DNA of 26,469 nucleotides, from assembly GCA_037134755.1 (NCBI GenBank), contig JBAXLO010000042.1:1-26469 (forward strand), written 5' to 3'. The notes under the pieces were generated by a model. The model was given only the letters and a program-made list of their open reading frames with translations. It ran no database searches and was not told the origin of the DNA. Shown in pieces: positions 1 through 6,403 of this stretch. This DNA is from JBAXLO01 sp037134755. Its GTDB lineage: Bacteria > Bacteroidota > Bacteroidia > Bacteroidales > JACABE01. Position numbers and translations under genes: made by a program. The first letter of the stretch is position 1. Each line of letters begins with the position of its first letter.

Positions 1-71
1 CTCATTTACTTCAAAACTACAATTAAAAAAACAAACGCAACCCGAGCCATCCCGAAAGACCTCACCCCCAA

Positions 72-94
72 CCCCTCTCCTAAAAGGAGATGGG
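72..94. repeat. C-rich intergenic hairpin repeat
   Basis: The left arm at 72-81 (CCCCTCTCCT) pairs with 85-94 (AGGAGATGGG) across a 3-nt AAA loop, with one mismatch. The run CTCACCCCCA comes just before it. A second element of the same design lies at 1594-1612. C-rich hairpins with this lead-in are, from memory, dispersed in many Bacteroidota genomes; that was not checked here. Confidence 0.6.
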
Positions 95-188
95 AGTAAA
101 ACAATGCGTTGATTTATTTATTTTTGGTGGTGGATTCGCGGATTGCTCACTATATGTTAATATTAATATTGTTAGAATTGTTTTTTTT

Positions 189-202
189 GCCGCACGTGCG
201 GC
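189..202. repeat. Perfect 14-bp palindrome GCCGCACGTGCGGC
   Basis: This is a fully self-complementary GC-rich 14-mer in very AT-rich surroundings. A run of eight T lies on its left, so a minus-strand RNA would end the hairpin with A residues, which is not a terminator. It could be a binding site for a dimeric protein or a small repeat. Confidence 0.5.
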
Positions 203-424
203 ATTGTTTTGTTGCGTAAATGAGCTGATGTCTATCCTAAAAACAACAAAACTCAATTATTTTTCTATAATACTTGTGGGTACACGGTAGCTGTCGGTAG
301 GCAGGGAAAATTTATTTTTGTTTTTTCTTTAACAGGGAAGGGCGGGGTATTAGGCGGTTGTGATTATTATTGAAAATAAATGTAAGTATCTGAATAAAAA
401 AGTTTTTAATTGTGATTAATTGTT

Positions 425-432
425 TAATTTTG
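425..432 (+). promoter_or_regulatory. Possible -7 box TAATTTTG
   Basis: It matches the Bacteroidota -7 consensus TAnnTTTG exactly. The matching -33 TTTG at about 20 nt upstream is not clear (only a T-run near 403). If used, the leader of the gene at 580 would be about 140 nt. Tentative. Confidence 0.3.
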
Positions 433-579
433 CGGCTTACTTCTATTGTAAATGGATTTGTCCTGAGCAATATTTTTAAGGGAATAGCACAGCCTTTTCG
501 CTTAGAGTTAAAAAAGTAGATATAGCGCTTTAAAACAATAAAGAACAATTACTTTTTTAACAATTTAATATTAAACATT

Positions 580-1497
580 ATGGACAGGCCAAATGATGCC
601 AGATTAACAAAAGGAACTAGAATAATAGGTGTTATGGATAAATATGACATCGACGTATTAGCTAATGATGCTTTAAAGAAAGCAGTAGCTGAATATAGTG
701 TTCGCGTAAAAGCTGCACAAGGGTATATGGATTTGCAGGTTGAGGATATTAAAGGTAATACTGTATTAAAACATCATTTTAAAGAACTGGCAGTTGATCA
801 AGGATTTGATATATCCGGATTAGTATATGTATTTGCTATTAATACAGGTGATGCTGTGTTGGCAGTAAAAATGAAATTATTTATTAGTGATTTCAAAATT
901 AAAGATGCTCTTCTTTTAAGTTTACTTAATTCGATTAAAAACGAGGCTACTACTCATAAAACTGCTTTGCTTGGTTATGGCATGACAGCTGATATGTTGA
1001 CTGAATACACAGTTAATGTTGCAGGTTTTGAAGCTAATTTAAATCTTCCTGCTTCAGCAATTGGTGTAAGACATGATGAAACTTTAGGGATTGACAGGGA
1101 ATTGGATGCTGCTGATGTAATTTTGGAAACTAAGATTGAACCTCTGATGCGTCCTTATAAGAAAACAAGAGTTTCTTTTTATAATGAATTTAATAGTGCT
1201 AACCATAATACTATTTTGGGTTCGCACAAAAAGAGAGTGGCTAACGTAGTGTATGGTATTGTGAGTTTTAGATTGAGGAATAAGACTACTATGGAATATA
1301 TAGGTGATGGGTTGTTTAAAATTGTTGGCGAGGAGGAAACTCATATTTGTACTATTACCGGAACTGATTTGCTTGAAACTACTATGGGTGAGCATGAAGG
1401 AAAAGCTACTGCTATTGATTTTAATGCTGCTAGTGTTGTTTTTACTGCTACTGATGTGCCACAGGTGATTGAGATATTGATGGAACCTTTGATTTAG
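580..1497 (+). CDS. Hypothetical protein, 305 aa
   Basis: I do not recognise this family. The frame is open for 305 codons from ATG at 580. The product looks soluble: there is no signal peptide and no membrane helix. The N-terminal half (about 1-135) is helical and rich in Ala, Lys and Asp. The C-terminal half (about 140-305) has alternating beta-type segments and many Thr, Gly and Val residues, ending in a hydrophobic strand. The basic patch around residues 190-220 and lack of Cys are also visible. It stands alone, with a rho-independent terminator 50 bp downstream, so it is probably monocistronic. A structural or packaging-type role could be imagined, but nothing in the sequence demonstrates it. 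Confidence 0.75.
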   Translation: MDRPNDARLTKGTRIIGVMDKYDIDVLANDALKKAVAEYSVRVKAAQGYMDLQVEDIKGNTVLKHHFKELAVDQGFDISGLVYVFAINTGDAVLAVKMKLFISDFKIKDALLLSLLNSIKNEATTHKTALLGYGMTADMLTEYTVNVAGFEANLNLPASAIGVRHDETLGIDRELDAADVILETKIEPLMRPYKKTRVSFYNEFNSANHNTILGSHKKRVANVVYGIVSFRLRNKTTMEYIGDGLFKIVGEEETHICTITGTDLLETTMGEHEGKATAIDFNAASVVFTATDVPQVIEILMEPLI

Positions 1498-1544
1498 CGA
1501 TTTGGTGATATGGTGATTTAGTGATTTAAGAAATTTATAATAGG

Positions 1545-1577
1545 AAGCTCTTTCAAGAAATTGGGAGGGCTTTTTTT
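1545..1577 (+). terminator. Rho-independent terminator of the 305-aa gene
   Basis: The arm AAGCTCTTTC (1545-1554) pairs with GGGAGGGCTT (1563-1572) using several G-U pairs, around an 8-nt loop. A run of seven T residues (1571-1577) follows. It sits 48 nt after the stop of the gene at 580. Confidence 0.8.
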
Positions 1578-1593
1578 GATTTACCCCACCTAA

Positions 1594-1612
1594 CCTCCCC
1601 TAAGAGGGGAGG
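1594..1612. repeat. C-rich intergenic hairpin repeat, second copy type
   Basis: CCTCCCCT (1594-1601) pairs perfectly with AGGGGAGG (1605-1612) across an AAG loop, after the lead-in CCCCACCTAA. It resembles the element at 72-94 in design, though not in exact sequence. Confidence 0.6.
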
Positions 1613-1655
1613 AATTTGATTCTAAGATATTTGATTGTTTTTGTGGTTTAATAAT

Positions 1656-1800
1656 AGTCCGCAGGACTTATATATCAATAGAAATAAGATAAGATAAAAT
1701 TATTAATTGTCCGTAGGACATATACCTTGTATATTCCCTGACGGGAAAATGAAGTTTGGAGTGGTTGGTTTTTCTTTTGATATTTATTCCTTATCAGGAA
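1656..1800. repeat. Cluster of four short palindromes
   Basis: Four small inverted repeats lie in 145 bp: AGTCC-GCA-GGACT (1656-1668), TGTCC-GTA-GGACA (1708-1720), TTCCC-TGAC-GGGAA (1734-1747) and TTCCT-TATC-AGGAA (1787-1800). Each has 5-bp arms and a 3-4 nt centre, with a TCC/GGA core. A 68-codon frame runs through them (1707-1913), but it is made largely of repeat sequence and is not convincing as a gene. Confidence 0.6.
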
Positions 1801-1847
1801 ATATTGAAAAAATAAATCTAAATAATGTTAGTGTATGTAATTTTTAT

Positions 1848-1855
1848 TACTTTTG
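1848..1855 (+). promoter_or_regulatory. Possible -7 box TACTTTTG for the accessory block
   Basis: This is an exact TAnnTTTG match, but no -33 TTTG is seen at the expected distance. It is the best promoter candidate upstream of the block starting at 2008 and would give a leader of about 145 nt containing the hairpin at 1901-1945. Confidence 0.3.
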
Positions 1856-1900
1856 TATGCCCTTAACATTGATAAAATATAATAATCTTTGTTTTATAAT

Positions 1901-1945
1901 AAAAAGACGTTAGCCCTATCAAAAGCCAAGTTCCTGCGTCTTTTT
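1901..1945 (+). other. Long-loop hairpin AAAAAGACG...CGTCTTTTT
   Basis: A perfect 9-bp stem (1901-1909 with 1937-1945) encloses a 27-nt loop and ends in a T-run, so it could act as a weak terminator, an attenuator or the edge of a repeat. The AT palindrome at 1949-1967 follows at once. No gene ends just upstream, which makes an ordinary terminator less obvious. Confidence 0.4.
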
Positions 1946-1948
1946 CGT

Positions 1949-1967
1949 ATTAATATTAAATATTAAT
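1949..1967. repeat. 19-nt AT palindrome before the accessory block
   Basis: ATTAATATT-A-AATATTAAT is self-complementary around a single central base. It lies 40 bp upstream of the first gene of the 2008-7528 block and could be an operator, but AT-rich palindromes arise easily by chance in this composition. Confidence 0.35.
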
Positions 1968-2007
1968 CGCCTCCGGGAATTGGACGAAACATAAATAAAA
2001 CATAATT

Positions 2008-2541
2008 ATGACAACTACAAAAGATGTAGATAAAATGCAAATGGCAATTAGACATTGGGTCCTAAATATTATGGCATCTATATTTATAATTAGTGGTATT
2101 GTTTTTTTAATTAAAATGTGGTGGCTTTTAGGAATATCTACATTAATAGCTTCAATTATTCTTTATAATATTTCTAGTAAATTAAAACATTTCAGAACGG
2201 AATATTATAACCATCTATTGAAAAATTTAGAAGAAGAAATACGAAATAAAGTAAACAATATTCTTTCTGTTGAAGATAAAGAAAAAATGCTTATCAAATT
2301 ACAAGCAGAGAAAGAAACAAGTGAAACTGTATTAAACGCTGAAAAAGAAAGGATCTTAAATTCACTTGGACAAACTACTTTCATTTTAATTGTTTTAACA
2401 TCAATATTGTTTTTCAAATATGATTTTAAATGGTATTTTTCTATTCCATTAGCAATTGTAATAGGTGGAGTAGTACCTTATTTATTATTTGGTTTGGGTC
2501 TTTTAATAACAAAATTGATTTTTCATGAAAGAAAAATGTAA
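2008..2541 (+). CDS. Membrane protein with central coiled coil
   Basis: The family is not recognised. The 177-aa product has two adjacent hydrophobic helices (about 17-37 and 39-55), then a charged helix rich in Glu and Lys (about 58-118) that looks like a coiled coil, then a second hydrophobic pair (about 123-137 and 142-168). The layout suggests two membrane hairpins joined by a long cytoplasmic coiled coil. It is the first gene of the accessory block, 24 bp ahead of the TPR gene. Membrane proteins of this size are often the membrane-acting or anchoring parts of defence systems, but that is inference from context only. Confidence 0.75.
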   Translation: MTTTKDVDKMQMAIRHWVLNIMASIFIISGIVFLIKMWWLLGISTLIASIILYNISSKLKHFRTEYYNHLLKNLEEEIRNKVNNILSVEDKEKMLIKLQAEKETSETVLNAEKERILNSLGQTTFILIVLTSILFFKYDFKWYFSIPLAIVIGGVVPYLLFGLGLLITKLIFHERKM

Positions 2542-2565
2542 TTTTACCATTTAAAAACAACAAAC

Positions 2566-3162
2566 ATGAATTGGGTTACAAAATTATTCAAATCAAAACC
2601 TTTAGACCAATCGGAAAAAGAATTTTTCGATGGATTACATGCCTTTAATGAAGGCAAAAAGCTTTGGTATGACTTGGCAACAAATAAAGAAAACTCTAAA
2701 GAAGAAAAAGAAGATAAAAGACAGGAAGCTATCATGCTGTTTGACAAAGCAATTGAAAAAGGAGTTGATAAATCTGAGGCTTTTTCACTTAGAGGTGATC
2801 TGCTAATGGAATTAAATTATTATTTTGATGCACTTGAAGATTATAATTTAGCTATTCAAAAAAAACATGAAAAAAATATAGCTGGTAACTATTATATGCG
2901 TAGTATAATTAAAGGTAACCTTTATGATTTCGATGGGAGTTTAGAGGATTTAAAAGAAGCTATACGTCTTTCAAAATTAGACAATGATGACACTAAATAT
3001 TGGAATAATTATGCAAAAACTACAGGTTATGAATCTACTGCTCAATTTTATGAAATGTGGCTGCCTTCGGATTTTGAATTAGAGCATAATAAAAAAAGAT
3101 ATACAGATGATTATAAAAATGAAGAATTGAAAAAAATTAAAAGAAGAGATAAAACAACATAA
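2566..3162 (+). CDS. TPR-repeat protein
   Basis: A 198-aa soluble protein. Residues about 52-130 read as tandem tetratricopeptide helices, with segments such as AIMLFDKAIEKG, AFSLRGDLLMELNYYFDALE and the later SLEDLKEAIRL showing the usual small/large alternation. TPRs mediate protein-protein contacts. The N-terminus MNWVTKLFKSK is a hydrophobic-basic motif also seen, in related form, at the start of the genes at 4402 and 5703. The C-terminal 40 residues are highly charged. Only 7 bp separate it from the TIR-like gene, so the two are very likely co-transcribed; an adaptor or sensor role next to an effector is plausible but unproven. Confidence 0.8.
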   Translation: MNWVTKLFKSKPLDQSEKEFFDGLHAFNEGKKLWYDLATNKENSKEEKEDKRQEAIMLFDKAIEKGVDKSEAFSLRGDLLMELNYYFDALEDYNLAIQKKHEKNIAGNYYMRSIIKGNLYDFDGSLEDLKEAIRLSKLDNDDTKYWNNYAKTTGYESTAQFYEMWLPSDFELEHNKKRYTDDYKNEELKKIKRRDKTT

Positions 3163-3169
3163 AGAATAC

Positions 3170-3949
3170 ATGGAAAAATCAAAAATATACATTGATACAT
3201 ATTTTTCAGCTGACATAATCAAACGGTCTCTAGACGAAAATTTGAAAGAACAAATAACTAAAAGTTCATCTAGATTAAGACGTGATAACGAATCATGGGC
3301 ATGGGAGCTTGAAGATGAAAGAGTATTTTTTGCAGAATATAGAAAACCTCACGAAAACTCGACAATTAGAAAATCAGACACGAACATTAGCATTATAGTA
3401 AACTACACAAAATTTTCGGATACAACAGTTATCGTTCAAGCTAAAACTAGGAGCGAAATTGAAAACGTCTTTGAAATTTTTGAGCAGAATCAAGGTCTAT
3501 CAATAGTTCCAAACGAGAAAGAAATAAAATCACCTGTAATTTTCATTGGACATGGGAAAAGCTTACTATGGAGAGATTTAAAAGACCATTTAACAGATAA
3601 ACACGATTATAAAATTGAAGCATATGAGACTGGAGCCAGAGCAGGACACACGATTAGGGATGTACTTGATGAAATGGCAAATAAAAGTTCATTTGCTATT
3701 TTAGTTATGACCGGTGAAGACGAAGACAAAAAAGGTAAATTAAAAGCCAGACCCAACGTAATTCATGAAATTGGTTTATTTCAAGGTCGACTAGGTTTTA
3801 GCAGAGCGATTGTGTTGTTGGAGGATGAAACTGAAGAATTTTCAAATCTTTTTGGAATACAACAATTAAGATTTTCAAAGGGAAATATAAGAGAAGTTTT
3901 TGGTGACGTTTTAGCAACTTTGAAAAGAGAATTTAACATTAAAAAATAA
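3170..3949 (+). CDS. TIR-like nucleotide-binding protein (CAP12/Pycsar-effector type)
   Basis: A 259-aa protein of two parts. Residues 1-118 form an N-terminal domain I do not recognise. Residues about 122-245 match the TIR-like family once annotated as predicted nucleotide-binding protein (Pfam PF10137, COG4271), whose members are effectors of CBASS and Pycsar defence. Visible landmarks are the first strand with IFIGHGKS (124-131), the AYETGARAGHTI helix start (151-162), the strand FAILVMTGEDE (175-185), and ARPNVIHEIGLFQGRLG (193-209). Glu200 in the NVxxE segment is in the position expected for the NAD-cleaving glutamate. No transmembrane helix is present. The next gene begins 5 bp after the stop. 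No cyclase is nearby, so activation would have to come from another source, possibly the N-terminal domain or the neighbours. Confidence 0.85.
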   Translation: MEKSKIYIDTYFSADIIKRSLDENLKEQITKSSSRLRRDNESWAWELEDERVFFAEYRKPHENSTIRKSDTNISIIVNYTKFSDTTVIVQAKTRSEIENVFEIFEQNQGLSIVPNEKEIKSPVIFIGHGKSLLWRDLKDHLTDKHDYKIEAYETGARAGHTIRDVLDEMANKSSFAILVMTGEDEDKKGKLKARPNVIHEIGLFQGRLGFSRAIVLLEDETEEFSNLFGIQQLRFSKGNIREVFGDVLATLKREFNIKK

Positions 3950-3954
3950 AAAAC

Positions 3955-4362
3955 ATGAAAGCAGACGTTTCATATAATGACTTTATAGGTACTGCCGCAG
4001 CAGACATTTCAGATTTCCTAGGCTCAAAATTCGGTGACGACTTAGATAGTTTCGGGAAATATTTTAAGGTTGACGAAACAAGATTTAGGGTTATTGGTAT
4101 TTCCATTTATGGCACAGACAGTTTTAGTATATCGTTACTTTGCGTTGATAAAAAGAAAAGTAAGGATGGACATGACCATATTGTGAGTATGAGGTATGAT
4201 ATTGATGATGATAAATTAAATCTTAACATGCTTTTTAAACGACTTCATATTGTACTACACGAAAGAAGTGACAAAAAGTATCCAGACCTTCATTATAATG
4301 AAGAAGTAAGATTTAGTGATTTTCACGATGTTCCAAATAAGGATATTAACGAAGAAGAATAA
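3955..4362 (+). CDS. Hypothetical protein next to the TIR-like gene
   Basis: The family is not recognised. The 135-aa product is acidic and soluble, with an Asp/Glu-rich C-terminus (ending NKDINEEE) and alternating beta-type segments around residues 45-75. It starts 5 bp after the TIR-like stop codon, closer than most gaps in the block, so the pair is probably translated from one message. Such spacing would suit a partner or inhibitor of the TIR-like protein, but no sequence motif supports either role. Confidence 0.7.
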   Translation: MKADVSYNDFIGTAAADISDFLGSKFGDDLDSFGKYFKVDETRFRVIGISIYGTDSFSISLLCVDKKKSKDGHDHIVSMRYDIDDDKLNLNMLFKRLHIVLHERSDKKYPDLHYNEEVRFSDFHDVPNKDINEEE

Positions 4363-4401
4363 ACTATCTATACAAATAACAAAACTTAAAAACAATATAA
4401 C

Positions 4402-5076
4402 ATGATATTTTTTAAAAAGAGAACCAAGGTAGATTTAAAAGAATTTTGCAAACAATATTATGATGAGTATTTTTTAGAACTAAAGCTAACGCCAATTGCA
4501 GACTTTAATCTCCATTACAATGAATTAATTTCAGAGAAGATAACAGAAGTTGATAGTAACTTTAAATCAGTAGATTTTAGAAAATTTTGTCACGAGAGTT
4601 TAATAATTCGCTTTGAGCTTTTTTCCTTAGCTTGGTTTCATCATTTTGGAAATGACTTAGCAATTAAACAATCAATTTTCACAAAGGAGTATTTAGTAAG
4701 TAAAGATAAAGAAGATATTTGGGATGATGCAGAAGCATATAATCAAGCTATTGCTGCATCTGCCACCCATGGACATAACACTTCAAAATTATCTGATAAA
4801 TATCAACGTCTTCATATAGCTGAAACGAGAATGGCTTTAGCTAATAAATATAATATTGATAGTATAGATGGTAAATGTATAGCAAGAGCTTTAAATAAAT
4901 ATGGAACTAATGCAAAAAATCGAATGTTAAAGGTGACTTTATTATACATAGGAATTGCTTTTTGCAAAAATTTAGATTATAAAGTAAACGAAAAAGCAAT
5001 GGTTATTATAATCGGATTTTTAAAAGGATTATATGATGGAAGCAAACAAAGTTTTGAAGAAATAAAAATAATATAA
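4402..5076 (+). CDS. Hypothetical helical protein, FFK-type N-terminus
   Basis: The family is not recognised. The 224-aa product is predicted to be mainly alpha-helical and soluble. It opens with MIFFKKRTK, a short hydrophobic-basic stretch like that of the proteins from 2566 and 5703. An IRF motif at residues 69-71 leads into an aromatic hydrophobic helix (about 72-90), and a second hydrophobic helix lies at about 178-190. The protein at 5703 has IRF at nearly the same position (68-70), which hints at distant relationship. Its stop is 1 bp before the next start, so the two are translationally close. Confidence 0.7.
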   Translation: MIFFKKRTKVDLKEFCKQYYDEYFLELKLTPIADFNLHYNELISEKITEVDSNFKSVDFRKFCHESLIIRFELFSLAWFHHFGNDLAIKQSIFTKEYLVSKDKEDIWDDAEAYNQAIAASATHGHNTSKLSDKYQRLHIAETRMALANKYNIDSIDGKCIARALNKYGTNAKNRMLKVTLLYIGIAFCKNLDYKVNEKAMVIIIGFLKGLYDGSKQSFEEIKII

Positions 5077-5077
5077 T

Positions 5078-5668
5078 ATGGAAACTGAAGACAAACCTAA
5101 AAAACCAATAGAATACTTAAATCTAAATACTCCATTTATCAATAAAAAGATTTCACATGGTGAATTTGTTAAGGGGATAAAGAATCGTCAAATTTTTATC
5201 GTTTTTAATATAAAAGATATAGATGCATATAAATTATCACTGCCTAAAAGAAGAATCATTATTGCAATTATTCATTTAATAGGTTTTTTGTTACTTCCTT
5301 TATTAATTATTATAGCATCTATAACTTTTCAAAATTGGTGGTTGTTAATTGGAATAGTAATTGGCTATATTGCATCTGTTATGGCACATCATTCTTATTC
5401 AAAATTTGCAATTCTAATTTTTTTGTTTACAATTGGTGGTTGGTTTGCTAGAGGAATTCATCTTCAAGATTATTTTACTTTCTTTCCATTAATATATATT
5501 ATTTCAAGTATTATTACTGATATTCAGAAAGAATACGATAATATTTATGTGACTGAATCTTTTGTTGAAAATGCAAGGACTTTTTATGAAAATGTTAATA
5601 AAGTTGAAATTGTAAATAAAAATTTTGATATAAATAAAGACTTAGATGATTGGATAAAAAATCAATAA
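5078..5668 (+). CDS. Hypothetical membrane protein, about four helices
   Basis: The family is not recognised. A 196-aa protein with a polar N-terminal region (1-57), then hydrophobic helices at about 59-81, 86-103, 108-126 and 130-147, and a charged C-terminal tail of about 48 residues. It has no signal peptide. The stop of the preceding gene is 1 bp upstream, which indicates co-expression with it. It is the second multi-helix membrane protein of the block; a pore-forming or anchoring role is possible, but the sequence alone does not show it. Confidence 0.7.
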   Translation: METEDKPKKPIEYLNLNTPFINKKISHGEFVKGIKNRQIFIVFNIKDIDAYKLSLPKRRIIIAIIHLIGFLLLPLLIIIASITFQNWWLLIGIVIGYIASVMAHHSYSKFAILIFLFTIGGWFARGIHLQDYFTFFPLIYIISSIITDIQKEYDNIYVTESFVENARTFYENVNKVEIVNKNFDINKDLDDWIKNQ

Positions 5669-5702
5669 ATTTACAATTATAGACATTAAAATTTAGTAAA
5701 TT

Positions 5703-6323
5703 ATGGGACTATTTAATTTTTTTAAAAGTAAAAAAGCTGATGTTAATAACGTGAAGGAAATAATAGAAAATGCATCTTCATCTGCAAATGAAAATTCTAT
5801 TGGGAAATTATCCCAAGTTATTTTTCAGTCTTCTATGAAACTTACTGACAAATCATATAATCTATGGAAAATAAAAGGAACTAATAAAAATGAAGAACAG
5901 ACAATTAGATTTTCAATGTTAGCTGAAATTATTTATTTTTATTTGGGCTTTACAGATAGAATTGCATTTGCAGTATTAAGTAAACAGAAAAGAAATGAAT
6001 TAATGAATGAACTTGTTTCAATTTTGCAATTTTCTGTTGTTGAAACTATTTTCAATGGTTGGGATGAAAAACTTAAAGACGATTTAAAAAAATATTTTTC
6101 TGAAGGATATATCGAATCACAAGTAAGATATTCTAAAGGGAAGGAATTAATAGATAAAAATGAACCTTTTAATGGTAATGGTCTTCTCTCAATTTTAGGA
6201 AGACAAATAGCTGAGATAAATGAGAGTTCTATGAATCCAGAAATAATTATGAAAACTATCGAATTAACATCTGCTTCATTCAATGAAATGCAACTAAATA
6301 AGCATATAGAAAATTTTAGATAG
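5703..6323 (+). CDS. Hypothetical helical protein, FFK-type N-terminus
   Basis: The family is not recognised. The 206-aa product is helical and soluble. It opens with MGLFNFFKSKKADV, the clearest copy of the hydrophobic-basic N-terminal motif shared with the genes at 2566 and 4402. The IRF motif (68-70) followed by the hydrophobic aromatic helix (71-92) parallels the arrangement in the 4402 product, so they may be diverged members of one family. It lies 34 bp after the membrane protein and 80 bp before the AAA+ ATPase. Confidence 0.7.
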   Translation: MGLFNFFKSKKADVNNVKEIIENASSSANENSIGKLSQVIFQSSMKLTDKSYNLWKIKGTNKNEEQTIRFSMLAEIIYFYLGFTDRIAFAVLSKQKRNELMNELVSILQFSVVETIFNGWDEKLKDDLKKYFSEGYIESQVRYSKGKELIDKNEPFNGNGLLSILGRQIAEINESSMNPEIIMKTIELTSASFNEMQLNKHIENFR

Positions 6324-6403
6324 AGAAATAATAATTTTGTGAAAATATATCTATATCGTTTGAATTAAATAATAGATTACATTTCTCTAATCATAATTAA
6401 ATC

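Larger units (their letters stand above)
1..579. other. Intergenic region with repeats, no convincing gene
   Basis: This stretch before the first gene holds a C-rich hairpin repeat (72-94), a perfect GC-rich palindrome (189-202) and a possible promoter near 425. Short open frames exist on both strands (90-290 plus, 312-548 minus), but one begins inside the repeat and neither translation has recognisable protein character. The remainder is AT-rich with nothing I can assign. Confidence 0.6.

Noticed and set aside
90..290. 66-codon plus-strand frame near the window start
   Set aside because: It begins inside the C-rich hairpin repeat, runs through the GC palindrome and T8 run, and its translation has no family-like features.
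312..548. 78-codon minus-strand frame upstream of the 305-aa gene
   Set aside because: It is AT-driven, has no promoter or partner gene and ends at the start region of the real gene.
1498..1528. GGTGAT-like direct repeats after the 305-aa gene as a CRISPR or attachment site
   Set aside because: Units are only 6-10 bp, overlap each other, have no spacers and look like low-complexity drift.
1707..1913. 68-codon frame among the palindromes
   Set aside because: The first third is made of palindromic repeat sequence and the rest reads like translated AT-rich spacer.
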